From: Catenovulum agarivorans DS-2 | GTDB lineage: Bacteria > Pseudomonadota > Gammaproteobacteria > Enterobacterales > Alteromonadaceae | DNA length: 58,131 nt | Direction: 5' to 3' | Assembly: GCF_000568405.1 (NCBI RefSeq) | Contig: NZ_ARZY01000030.1 | Span: forward strand, 1-58,131 | Shown here: piece after piece, positions 37,401 through 46,500 of the stretch | Layout: every line of letters begins with the position of its first letter | How positions within the stretch are numbered: position 1 is the first letter of the stretch | Made by a program: the position numbers and the translations under genes | Notes under the pieces: generated by a model | What the model was told of the DNA's origin: nothing | Database searches by the model: none | The model's input: the letters and a program-made list of their open reading frames with translations, nothing else

Positions 37401-39057
37401 AACAGAAAATGAATCTTGGAAAGTGTGTTATCAAAAATCAGCAGAACTTTTGGCAAATCAATATATCAAACCAAGCTCGGCTGACATTGAACTTGCAGCA
37501 AACCAATATCAAGATCTATTAAAAATTCGTTCGAGCAGTAAACTATTCCGCTTAACAACTGCCGAGCAAATTAAAGACCGCGTAGGCTTCCACAATGTAG
37601 GCGCTAATCAAACGCATGGTGTAGTTGTAATGAGTATTGACGATGGTGCAGGTTGTTTATTAGCAGCACAAGACTTTGAAGGCAACTGTGACCAAACCAA
37701 TACAGATAACTTACGTGCAGATTTAGACCCTAATTACGATGCAATTGTCGTGGTATTTAATGGCACACAAAGTGAACAAACCATGACCATACCTACAGCG
37801 AGTCATTTTGAATTGCACTCAGTTCAACAGAACTCGGCTGACAATACCGTTGCAACTTCAAGCTTTAGTGCGGATAACGACAACGGTTTGTTTACCGTAC
37901 CAGCTTTAACAACAGCTGTTTTTGTGAAAAATCAAAGTGGCGCACAAGGCGCTGGTTTAAGTGCGCTGGCTACAGTTGGTCGCCCTGATGTGCCGCCATA
38001 TGGTGCAACAGAGCTGTACTTACTAGGCAGCGTTACGAGCTGGGATCATCCAACAGGTGCCCCTGACGAAACGAATGTTGCTCCGCTCATGCCATTTGTA
38101 GGTAGTTCAAGCTACGCAGTTAATGTAACACTTGAAGCTGGCAACTATGAGTTTAAAGTCGCACCAAAAGGTTGGGGTTATCCTAATATTGGTGATGGTG
38201 GTGATGTAGGTCAAGTTGACGCAGTAATAGGTCAATCGCACACTTTAAGAACCAATGGTGACAACATTGCTATAACCATTAGCGAAGCAGGAACATATAG
38301 CTTTATCTTAAACGGCTCTGACCGTAATGCGCCTAGCATTATGGTAAAACCTGCAGCTGATAAACCAGCATTTGCACCAACTATGTATATTCGCGGCAGT
38401 TTGAATGCAAATGGCGGCTGGAACACTGAAGACCCAATGTTATATGTTGGCAATGGCAAATATGTCACTTCAATCTATATTGATTCAGCGCTAGATGGCG
38501 GTAATCCACAGTTTAAATTTGCTGCGGAGAATTGGGACTTAGCTAATTTTGGTGCCAGCGACTCGAGCGTCACCTTAGGTCAAGCATTAACCTTGAGCAG
38601 CGCAGACAATGGCAATATTACGCTACCAATAACAGAGTCAGGCGATTATGTATTTGAAGTAGATGCATCTGACCCTACAGCGCCAGTATTAACGGTTTCG
38701 AAAGAAACCATCCCATACTCAGGCACAGCGGTACATCTGCGCGGCTTTAATGGCAATTGGAATACACCATACACCTTTACCTACTATGGTGCTGGGTATT
38801 ACGGCCTAGACCTTAGTGCAAGTTCTAGCACTGACTTTAAAGTGGCTGATGCTAATTGGGGCGCTATCAACTTTGGTGCAGATGCAAGCTGGAACATAGG
38901 CACTTTTGGTAAAACAGAAAGTTTGGTCAATAACGCTGGCAACATTGGTTTAAACCTAGTTGGCGATACCGACCTGCGCATGATAATGCATGTAACAGAC
39001 GACAGTACAAACGCTGCTACGTTACAAATAATCAATTTAGCTGAGTACGAGTACTAA
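34477..39057 (+). CDS. Secreted pullulanase lipoprotein (GH13, alpha-1,6-glucosidase type)
   Basis: 1526 residues. The lipoprotein signal has C22 in LAGC. Then come a pullulanase-associated CBM41-like region (about 105-220), an N2-type region, a CBM48 (SVWAPTASEVKLKLYND near 405-425) and the GH13 barrel. Catalytic landmarks are DVVYNH from D692, nucleophile D766 in RFDLMN, acid/base E795 in YGEGW, and D892 in KHDNET. It debranches pullulan, glycogen or starch at alpha-1,6 bonds. The last ~350 residues are three similar beta domains starting near 1179, 1302 and 1417, not part of minimal pullulanases. It is divergent from a TonB receptor and followed by a strong terminator. Confidence 0.92.
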   Translation: MIERKIHISLVAATVSAALAGCNVSNEKGLDEFDSINQVDSGLICQAPSTIKVDSFGTPILDENGAKTCEIVEKACTGSVFNPILNACQGKGRHEQAPETDLALAEDGHAVIFFKMDDVTEADVLNSNPDEQIIIHAWNNATCNAFDPNSIIQGDSNDYTQDTYWSTDWATGILPSGYDETYGLYWKFKLIDDHTDCANFIIHEGSSKYPDGDMKAFLGEANPNNLSYISIGKTTLETGAAVDPYFSLPTDPVDGIRELNTEQATHWFDKDTVLFGDASAKTIRLYYSQTMPKLFPGVGYRGVPYIEFVRDDKDGLTDAQEARAMYRDGMTVFKAKDGEAVDEEIAKQMLQSRIVAVALDSADNPYTGTLVQTAGVLDALYTMGDNDADEAALGIVYDGDNVTASVWAPTASEVKLKLYNDMDSSGNYSAAGEMEMTFDDTTGIWSYTGTRADLDRKLFRYNISVYHPLNDNFENYEVIDPYAVSLTTNGRYARFVDLNDDDLKPENWDNHTIPTVENPEDIVIYEGHIRDFSIMDESTPAEHRGKYLAFTHNDTAPVQHLKALADAGLTHFQVLPANDIASVDENIANRIELDSTVGELCAVNSEADVCKFAQDNVVLKDLLETYDPLSERGRNILNAIRDLDGFNWGYDPYAFNAPEGSYATNPEDTSRIIEMRAMIQSLHEMGLRASLDVVYNHTSSSGLWDNSVLDKIVPGYYHRLNIQTGEVFADSCCEDTATENAMMAKLMKDTLVSWSANFKFDAFRFDLMNLVMKDAVLEARDAVEAVDTDTYFYGEGWAVGPVQTQGGTQTTMPGTSVGMFSDVQRDGVRNGALFQSAGNGNDVDNIRIGLAGNISDFTFKASNGVFAEANSFNKPGRSLDPADTINYVDKHDNETLWDVLQCTLDSNLVASERARIHAVAGSFPLLSQGIPFIQMGSDLLRSKSMDRNTYNSSDWLNKVDFTKQDNNWLASLPIETENESWKVCYQKSAELLANQYIKPSSADIELAANQYQDLLKIRSSSKLFRLTTAEQIKDRVGFHNVGANQTHGVVVMSIDDGAGCLLAAQDFEGNCDQTNTDNLRADLDPNYDAIVVVFNGTQSEQTMTIPTASHFELHSVQQNSADNTVATSSFSADNDNGLFTVPALTTAVFVKNQSGAQGAGLSALATVGRPDVPPYGATELYLLGSVTSWDHPTGAPDETNVAPLMPFVGSSSYAVNVTLEAGNYEFKVAPKGWGYPNIGDGGDVGQVDAVIGQSHTLRTNGDNIAITISEAGTYSFILNGSDRNAPSIMVKPAADKPAFAPTMYIRGSLNANGGWNTEDPMLYVGNGKYVTSIYIDSALDGGNPQFKFAAENWDLANFGASDSSVTLGQALTLSSADNGNITLPITESGDYVFEVDASDPTAPVLTVSKETIPYSGTAVHLRGFNGNWNTPYTFTYYGAGYYGLDLSASSSTDFKVADANWGAINFGADASWNIGTFGKTESLVNNAGNIGLNLVGDTDLRMIMHVTDDSTNAATLQIINLAEYEY

Positions 39058-39107
39058 GTACTAACTCACAAAAATTTGGACATCCCCCTAGCAAGGAAGC
39101 TAACTTC

Positions 39108-39139
39108 AAAAAGCGCCACTGCAGAGTAGGCGCTTTTTT
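39108..39139 (+). terminator. Rho-independent terminator of the pullulanase gene
   Basis: AAAAAGCGCC pairs with GGCGCTTTTT (39108-39117 and 39129-39138) with an 11-nt loop and a T6 tail, 50 bp after the stop. Confidence 0.9.
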
Positions 39140-39223
39140 ATTGGAAATTTTGGATATTCTCTAGATAGTTATAAAATAACCGCTAATATTAAATTAAACG
39201 GATAAAACTATAATCGAGTAGGC

Positions 39224-40315
39224 GTGTTAAGCATTATAAAACAACAGTTTCTCAATTATTGTCGAAGCGGCATACCTCGGCACGCGGATACCGAAGCGCG
39301 ACGGCGCTTTATGATAATTAACTTATTCGCATTGGTTGGCACCTGCTTAACTTTAGCAATGGGTTTTCGCGCATTGCTAGAAAGTAATTTTGTGTTGGCC
39401 ATGGTATTAACGTCTGCCGCACTCATTTTCTTTGCCGCCCATTTAGCTATTCGCTTTTCTTCAAGCTACCACCTGCCCTCTCGGCTGGTTTTGTATAGCT
39501 TGTCCCTACTGATGCTCTACCTCATTTATTCTGGCGGAGTAGACAACACAGGGCCGCTGTGGACTTACATACTGCCACCAGTGGCGTTGTTTTTGGGCGG
39601 TTTATCTTTAGGGTTGTTCAATATTGTATTGTTTAGTGTGTTATGCTTATTTCTGCTCTACTTTAACGGTGGACATTTTATTTTGGCCGATTACACCGAC
39701 AGTTATAAACTGAGGTTTATATTGTCCTTTTTTACTGTCACCTTCTTATCTTGCTGCTACGAATACTCTAGAAAAGCTTCCTACGAGCACATTCAAAGTC
39801 TAAGCGATAAGTTTGAACAACTGGCTAAAACAGACCCGTTAACTGGCTTAGCCAATCGCCGTGAAATGATGGAACAAATTAACAAAGAATATGCTCGACT
39901 AAGTCGAAATAACTCAACCCTGAGCTTACTATTATTAGATGTGGATAGATTCAAAACCATTAACGACGGCTTTGGTCATGACGTTGGTGATATCGTACTG
40001 CAAGAGCTCGCGAATATTTTTACCCAAAACATTCGTGTACATGACATTGTCGCCCGCTGGGGTGGTGAAGAGTTTTTAATTATGCTGCCAGATACCAACA
40101 CCCAGCAGGCAATAGAAGTAGCCGAAAAGCTGTTAAATAAAGTGGCAACACATCACTTTGAAATTAAACACTTTAGAAAACAAGTGACCGTCAGTATTGG
40201 GGTTGCAGAACTACATCCGTTAACTACAGTGACTAACGCAGTCGCCAAAGCGGACAAGTATTTGTACCAAGCGAAACAAAACGGCCGAAACCAAGTGTGC
40301 TACGACGCTCAGTAA
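39224..40315 (+). CDS. Membrane-bound diguanylate cyclase (GGDEF)
   Basis: 363 residues from a GTG start. About six hydrophobic segments (roughly residues 28-185) form an N-terminal membrane sensor without a recognised name. A short coiled linker leads to a GGDEF domain from about residue 200 (KTDPLTGLANRREM). The active site is GGEEF, and the product-binding I-site RxxD is kept (RVHDIVARWGGEEF), so it should make cyclic di-GMP with feedback inhibition. A TATAAT lies only ten bases before the start codon (39209-39214) and may serve a leaderless or upstream-started transcript. Its stop abuts that of the convergent tyrR-like gene with no gap. Confidence 0.9.
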   Translation: MLSIIKQQFLNYCRSGIPRHADTEARRRFMIINLFALVGTCLTLAMGFRALLESNFVLAMVLTSAALIFFAAHLAIRFSSSYHLPSRLVLYSLSLLMLYLIYSGGVDNTGPLWTYILPPVALFLGGLSLGLFNIVLFSVLCLFLLYFNGGHFILADYTDSYKLRFILSFFTVTFLSCCYEYSRKASYEHIQSLSDKFEQLAKTDPLTGLANRREMMEQINKEYARLSRNNSTLSLLLLDVDRFKTINDGFGHDVGDIVLQELANIFTQNIRVHDIVARWGGEEFLIMLPDTNTQQAIEVAEKLLNKVATHHFEIKHFRKQVTVSIGVAELHPLTTVTNAVAKADKYLYQAKQNGRNQVCYDAQ

Positions 40316-41797
40316 TCACGAACGTCGCGCCACTTTAACCGTGGTTTTATTAATACCGTACTCACGCAGTTTATTTGCAATTGCAGTATGGCTTAAACCC
40401 AACTTGTTAGCCAATTGCCGCGTACTTGGATAATAAGGATAAAGTTTACGCAGTAAAGTACTTTCAAACTGCTTAACGGCTTCATCTAAACCATTATCTA
40501 AATAATCTTGCACAGACAGCAAATCATCATCTTGTTGTTTATCATCATCAACACGAATATGACTAACTAACAAAGGCTGACGGCCAGAAAGCACAACAGC
40601 TTGATACAATGCATTATATAGCTGATTTGCATTGGCCGGCCAACTATAGGCCTGCAAAAACTTGATGGCATCTTGTGAAATATCAATCGGCGCTGTCCCT
40701 AATTCAGCACAGATATTTTGCACAAACAATTGCGTGAGTTCGGCAATATCTTCTGGTCGTTGGCGCAAACTCGGTACCATCAGCTTACAACCAGCTAACC
40801 GATACAACAGGGGTTCACTAAAGGTTCCAAGCTGCACCGCTGAATTTAAACTATATTTTGTCGATGCATATAACTTCACTTGGGGTAAATCGTCCAGATG
40901 ATCAGTCAGCCATTGCAGCAACTCTGCTTGTTTATCTGGCTGTAACGAATCTAAATGTTTCAGGTACAAACCACCACAGAGCTGCAAATTCACCTTATCC
41001 AATTGTTGAAAAACATTAGAGTTATTTAAATCGATAACAGTCAAAGGCCGAGTGTTAAATGGGCCAAGTGCATGCATAAGCTCTACAATCAATTGTTTGC
41101 CTGTGCCCATCTCACCAATCAGTAAAACAGACTGAGTGGTTACCGCCAATTTTTTACACTCACGAACCACTTTGCGCATAACAGCCGAATTTTGCACAAT
41201 TGAGTTGTTAATTGCGTGCGCTTTATGTTCATTCGGATACTGTGAATGGCTTTCAATAAAACGTACAACTGCGCCAGAAAATTCACGACTGCCTTTATAA
41301 TTGTTCAACCACAAAGGCTGCAATTCAAGTTGAAAAGTTTGCTCGGCCACCTCGGCAACGGCCAATAAACCTTCGCTTGGTTGTTTATCTAACCAACGGT
41401 TTAAATTAAACCCTTTAATCCAAGTTGACACATCAGCAAGCTCTTGTTTAACAATGCGCGTAAAATACCCCTTGGCTGAAACACTCATCCGAATAAGCGC
41501 ACCGTTGGTATCAACACTCAGCCATTTCTCACAACTAGTATCTAGCTGCCTGTCGTATTCCGCCGACTGAATTTCAAGTGGCATATAGTCAACTTTTACC
41601 ACGTCAAACACCCCATCAACACGGCGAATTTCTGGCATTAAGTGTTGAAACTCCGCAAATTCAATATTGGGAAAGTGGACAAATATTTTCTGTGGGTGTA
41701 CTTCGATGCCCTGCAAATCGATTTGATGACGCACTAAAATTTCCAACACGTCCTGGGTAATACCTAATCTATTTTCACATCGAATTTCAAGCCGCAT
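40316..41797 (-). CDS. tyrR: TyrR-like regulator with degenerate AAA+ core
   Basis: 493 residues (E. coli TyrR 513). Domain order matches TyrR: ACT-like N-terminus (RLEIRCENRLGITQDVLEIL at 2-21), a PAS-like part, an AAA+ domain (about 200-425), and a Fis-type helix-turn-helix at the end (LANKLGLSHTAIANKLREYG). TyrR controls aromatic amino acid uptake and synthesis genes. Odd points: Walker A is GEMGTGKQ, and Walker B, normally LLDEIG, reads YLKHLDS, so both acidic residues are lost. The sigma-54 GAFTGA loop is absent, as in TyrR generally. It probably binds DNA and aromatic ligand but may not hydrolyse ATP. The name is by architecture. Confidence 0.78.
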   Translation of the reverse strand: MRLEIRCENRLGITQDVLEILVRHQIDLQGIEVHPQKIFVHFPNIEFAEFQHLMPEIRRVDGVFDVVKVDYMPLEIQSAEYDRQLDTSCEKWLSVDTNGALIRMSVSAKGYFTRIVKQELADVSTWIKGFNLNRWLDKQPSEGLLAVAEVAEQTFQLELQPLWLNNYKGSREFSGAVVRFIESHSQYPNEHKAHAINNSIVQNSAVMRKVVRECKKLAVTTQSVLLIGEMGTGKQLIVELMHALGPFNTRPLTVIDLNNSNVFQQLDKVNLQLCGGLYLKHLDSLQPDKQAELLQWLTDHLDDLPQVKLYASTKYSLNSAVQLGTFSEPLLYRLAGCKLMVPSLRQRPEDIAELTQLFVQNICAELGTAPIDISQDAIKFLQAYSWPANANQLYNALYQAVVLSGRQPLLVSHIRVDDDKQQDDDLLSVQDYLDNGLDEAVKQFESTLLRKLYPYYPSTRQLANKLGLSHTAIANKLREYGINKTTVKVARRS

Positions 41798-41881
41798 ACA
41801 AGACTCAACTAATGCTAATTAATCAAAATTAGTTTAAGCTTAGCCTATCGATTTGAAATTCGCTATTTGCAACTGTCCAAC

Positions 41882-42370
41882 ATGGCTGAGCCTCTAAAAA
41901 CAAAAACAGAACAAACGTTAAATCAGCTGATCAGCAAAATTAGTCAACTGCCATATCAAGAAAAAATTATCAGTCTACTACAGTTCCATTCTAGCTATGC
42001 ATGTCAGTCAGAACTGCTACAAGACTACGCAAGCGAAACTCAACAGCTGATTGACCAGTGTTTCGCACACAATAATGAAAGGCTGTTCGACCGCCTCAAT
42101 GACCAACTAGAGCTGTTGACCAAATGTGCAGTGAATCAAAAAATTGAAGACATCTCCAATGAAAGTAACTACACCAGCCGCTTAGGAAGAATGCATAAAA
42201 AATTAGCTGAATATCGCCAATACCTAACCAGGTTTGATGATCAAATTCGCTTAAACCCTAACTTACCCGACAACCACCAGCTCAGAGTTCGTCGTCAACG
42301 CTGTTTAGACGCTATCGAAAAGTTAGAAAGTCAAATCAGTCGATTTGAACAAAAACGTAATTTTTACTAA
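41882..42370 (+). CDS. priC: Primosomal replication protein PriC (N'')
   Basis: 162 residues from the ATG at 41882 (a TTG five codons upstream is also open). The C-terminal half matches PriC: YTSRLGRMHKKLAEYRQYL and LRVRRQRCLDAIEKLESQISR, each a basic amphipathic helix. PriC helps reload the DnaB helicase at stalled forks. It is divergent from the tyrR-like gene, an arrangement of no obvious functional meaning. Similarity to E. coli PriC is weak at the N-terminus, as usual for this family. Confidence 0.8.
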   Translation: MAEPLKTKTEQTLNQLISKISQLPYQEKIISLLQFHSSYACQSELLQDYASETQQLIDQCFAHNNERLFDRLNDQLELLTKCAVNQKIEDISNESNYTSRLGRMHKKLAEYRQYLTRFDDQIRLNPNLPDNHQLRVRRQRCLDAIEKLESQISRFEQKRNFY

Positions 42371-42398
42371 GCTCAGATTATTGCCCAAAGGAGTGTAT

Positions 42399-42896
42399 AT
42401 GTTTTTCTCTAGATCCATCATGTATTTATGTTTGCTGGCCCTGTTTGTAAGTACCAAAGCCAGTGCAGAATTCGACCTCCCAGGGCAAGCAATTATTGTT
42501 TATCCATCAGGGCTAAAAAAACCAGTCGACTTTGGTTTTAGCTACAAAATGACTGATGAAGGGACTCGCTTTAGTGCTGGAAACTCAAGCGTCGCAGTAA
42601 GCCAAGTACCGGAGCAATACACACTGGCGCTCTATTTACATCAAGATCAATACATTTGGGTTTCTGAATTTTCCAAAGGATATTTCTCAACCTTTGTTTA
42701 TAAAATTGGCGATCACGTCATTGAATTACGCAAAGCACCAAATCGCAATATCAAAGGCAAATACGAACTGATTATCGATGGAAAAATCTCTTTATTTGAC
42801 ACTAATACCATTCAGCTTGACTTTGCATTTGATGAAAATGGCATTAAACGTATTATCCCTCGAGGCGCAATTAAAAATATTGGTCAAATGAAATAA
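42399..42896 (+). CDS. Exported protein of unknown function
   Basis: 165 residues from the ATG at 42399, which has AAAGGAG seven bases upstream; the frame from 42345 overlaps priC and is rejected. A signal peptide ends near STKASA (residue 23). The mature part is beta-rich (QAIIVYPSGLKKPVDFGFSY, split; YTLALYLHQDQYIWVSEF) and probably periplasmic. No named family recognised. It begins 28 bp after priC and may be co-transcribed with it; bamE follows with its own promoter-like element. Confidence 0.65.
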   Translation: MFFSRSIMYLCLLALFVSTKASAEFDLPGQAIIVYPSGLKKPVDFGFSYKMTDEGTRFSAGNSSVAVSQVPEQYTLALYLHQDQYIWVSEFSKGYFSTFVYKIGDHVIELRKAPNRNIKGKYELIIDGKISLFDTNTIQLDFAFDENGIKRIIPRGAIKNIGQMK

Positions 42897-42907
42897 GAAA
42901 CTATTGC

Positions 42908-42936
42908 TTTATAGCACTGTCTATAGTCGCTATACT
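42908..42936 (+). promoter_or_regulatory. Possible sigma-70 promoter for bamE
   Basis: TTTATA (42908-42913), a 17-bp spacer and TATACT (42931-42936) lie about 50 bp before the bamE start. Confidence 0.4.
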
Positions 42937-42987
42937 CACTCACCAAACACCCAATAGCTTGGAACTAAAAAGATTTTGAATAAGGTT

Positions 42988-43323
42988 ATGCTGAAAAAAC
43001 TCATATGTATTGGCGCTATCTGCTTGTTATCAGCTTGCGCGTATAAAATTGATATTCGTCAAGGCAACTATATTGAAAAAAGAGATGTTGCTAAATTACG
43101 TAAAAATATGAACAAAGAACAAGTTATCTTTGTATTGGGCAAACCCGTTTTAAAAGACTCTTTTAGTAAAAATAAATGGTATTACGTTTACCAGGTCGAC
43201 TATGGTGATGGTAGAGATACCAAACGTATGGACTTAATCTTAAACTTTGAAGATGGCAAATTAGTTGATATGACTGGAACTGTCGACAAGCCTGAAGAGT
43301 TCGACCAACCGATAGATGAATAA
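42988..43323 (+). CDS. bamE: Outer membrane assembly lipoprotein BamE (SmpA/OmlA)
   Basis: 111 residues from the ATG at 42988; an in-frame TTG at 42976 is possible. The lipobox is LLSAC. Family landmarks follow: DIRQGNYIEKRDVAKLRKNMNKEQV (split around 24-48), FVLGKPVLKDSF and WYYVYQ. BamE is a lipoprotein of the Bam complex that inserts beta-barrel proteins in the outer membrane. In E. coli it lies beside smpB-ratA-rnfH; here that group is about 14 kb away. A hairpin follows. Confidence 0.92.
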   Translation: MLKKLICIGAICLLSACAYKIDIRQGNYIEKRDVAKLRKNMNKEQVIFVLGKPVLKDSFSKNKWYYVYQVDYGDGRDTKRMDLILNFEDGKLVDMTGTVDKPEEFDQPIDE

Positions 43324-43338
43324 CAAGTAGAAGTAAAC

Positions 43339-43366
43339 GGCAAACCAGCACACAAACTGGTTTGCC
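43339..43366. terminator. 10-bp hairpin between bamE and the RND permease gene
   Basis: GGCAAACCAG pairs perfectly with CTGGTTTGCC around an 8-nt loop, 15 bp after bamE and between two convergent genes. There is no T-run on either side, so terminator strength is uncertain. Confidence 0.5.
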
Positions 43367-43551
43367 CGAGAACGACTCACACAAAAATCGCCCTCACACT
43401 TACACACAACAGACTTAAACAACTAAATAGAATTAATCGTTTAAGTCGCAGCTATGATAATGAAAGTCAGTCAAAAATGGAATACCTATCTTTAAAATGA
43501 ATAGGCTAATCGTACCTCTGCACTTAAAATGCGCAAAAAACCAACAAAACA

Positions 43552-46500
43552 TTAACCCTTGGTCAACTTAAATACACCACGCAGATCACTTAAGATCGCA
43601 TATAAAACAGGCAATAACAAAAGTGTAATGACGGTCGAAAATAGAATACCAAAAGCTAACGACACTGCCATGGGGATCACAATTTGTGCTTGTAAACTTG
43701 TTTCAGAGACAATAGGAATCAAACCAAAAAAGGTCGTCAAAGATGTCAATAATATTGCTCTAAAACGTTTAGCCCCCGCTTGTTGAATTGAGTTCAGTAC
43801 ACTTTCTCCTTGCCGGCGAGCTCGATTAATAAAATCAACCAAAATCAGCGAATCATTCACCACAACACCCGCCAGAGCAATCACCCCAAAAAACGACAAT
43901 ATACTAATCGACAACCCAAGTAGGATATGACCAATAACAGCACCAAGTATGCCAAATGGTATAACCGACATAATGATAAATGGCTGCATATAAGACTTAA
44001 GTGGGATCGCCATCAAAGCATAAATTGCCACTAGGGCACAAATAAAACCAATACCCAAACTCACCATGGCTTCCTGCTCTTCTTTAGAAGCACCAAATAA
44101 TTCAAACTGCACATCCGGATATTGCTGCAAAATATCAGGAATAATATTGTCAGTTACGTCTGCTGCAATTTTGCCTGGTTCAGCAAAACTTTTATCCACT
44201 TTTGCTGTTACGCTTACCGACCTTTGGTAATCAATTCGCTGAATCGACGAATAACCACTTGCCATTTTGTATTCAGCAACGGTGGAAAATATCACGCGTT
44301 TACCACTGGGTAATTCCAACCACATTTGCTCTAAACTTTGCACAGACTGACGATGCGCTTTTGGGTAGCGCACCATCACTTTAATTTCTTCATCATCACG
44401 CTGTATTCGCTGAACTTCAGCGCCATAAAATGCCGCTCTTACCTGACTAGATAAATTGGCCAAATCTAAACCCAGTGCAGTGCCAGCAGGTTTAACAAAT
44501 AGCTGCAACTCGTCTTTACCGCCACTATAAGAATCATCAATGTCGTAAACACCTTGATAAGCCTGCAACTTAGTTTTTAAGGATTGAGCCGCCGCAGCAA
44601 TTTGCTCGCTATTGTCACTTCTAAATAAAAATTCTAAATCTGAACCCGCCCCACCTTGAATTGAACCATTAAAACTAACAGAGCGGACGCCCGGCATTTC
44701 ACCAAAAGCCTCTCGCCATTTGTTGGCCACTTCCACCCCATCAATTTTCCCCGCGTAATCACGATTTAATTCAGCCCAAATAAGTCCTGTGGTTTGACCG
44801 GTATTAAACGCTGAACTATGCGCAATAATTTGCTGCTCTAGCTCAGGATAATGTTGTTGATGTACCTGATATAACGCAGATTCCAATCGAGCTAACGCTT
44901 TATTGGTTGTCACATCCGGCGTACCATCTTCCATGGTGATGCTTGCTTGCACATAATCACTAGGTAAATTTGGGAAGAACACAAAACGAACCGCCCCCGA
45001 AGCCACTAACCCAGCAGTGACAATAAGCAAACTTAAAAACACCGCCAATACTGTGTATCTATAATCGACACATTTGGCTAAAAATGGTGCGTATCTATGC
45101 TGGACAAAATGATTCAATTGCTGATTAACCCAGTTTCTAAGCCTAGTTAACAGGTTTAATTGGCTTGCAGAGCGAGATTGGTGGTGATGCGAAACCAAAT
45201 GCGATGGCAATATCCACTTTGATTCAATCAATGAAAAAATCAAACACAGCACGACAACCATACCGATAGAGCCCCAAATGGGCGAAGAAGCGCCTGGAAC
45301 CATTAACATTGGAATAAAAGCCACTATGGTGGTTAACACACCAAAAGTGGCTGGCACAGCAACTTGGTGCGCGCCACGCACGACGTTTTGCACGCTATTG
45401 CCATGGGCCTGTACGGTATCATGCACACTCTCACCAATAATAATCGCGTCATCTACCACTATGCCCAAAACCAATATAAAGGCGAAAAGGCTAATCATAT
45501 TTATGCTAACACCAACGTGCGGCATCATAGCCAAAGCACCGAGAAAACATACAAACAAACCAACAATGACCCAAACCGCCAGCTTTAACTGCAAAAAAAC
45601 GGATAAAATAACAAATACCAGCAATGCGCCCATCAGCATATTGTTCAGCATCAACTCTAAGCGGCCATTCAAGTAATAAGAACTGTCTCCCCACACCGCG
45701 AGTTTAACTTCACTGGGTAAACTAGGCTCAATGTCGGCAATATAATCTTTAACCGTTTTCGAAATCTGTAAATCATTTTGGTTGCCAACCGAATTCACTT
45801 GTATACCAATGCTTGGTTGTCCATCAAAGTTAGAAAAAGCTGCGCGTTCAACAAAACCATCTTTAATGTCCGCCACATCTGCCAACGATACAAATGTGCC
45901 ATCCGGCCGTTGCAATACCACAATTTGCGCAAAATCAGCTGCAGTGTAAGCTTGACTGTCAGTGCGAATTAAAATGTCACCATTGTCACTTTTAATGGTA
46001 CCACCTGGCATCTTTACCGACGAAGCCCGGACTTTTTGCACAACTTGATTAAGCGTCAAACCATAAGCACTTAGCCTTTCTGAGCTAATTTCAATGCCAA
46101 TTTCGTATTCTCTTGCGCCAACAACGTTGGCCGAAGAGATACCTGGCAGTTGGACAATTTCATCACGCAGTTGATTAGCATACTCCTTCATCATTTGCTC
46201 TGAAATTTGTCCATACACCTGTAGCCACAATACTGCTTGCTCAGGCTTTACTCGATAAATAACCGGCTTTTCAGTGTTGTCTGGCAAACTCGCAATGGCG
46301 TCAACTTGAACCTTAACTTCATTTAAAATTTCGATTACATCATAACCGTCGGCCACATCAATAATGACTCTTGCTAAGCCCTCTTGAGCAATTGATTCAA
46401 TCTTTTTTATCCCTTCAATGCGCTTAACCGACTCTTCAACTTTAAGAATAACGCCCTCTTCAACTTCTTGAGGCGCCGCACCTAAATAAGGGATTTGCAC

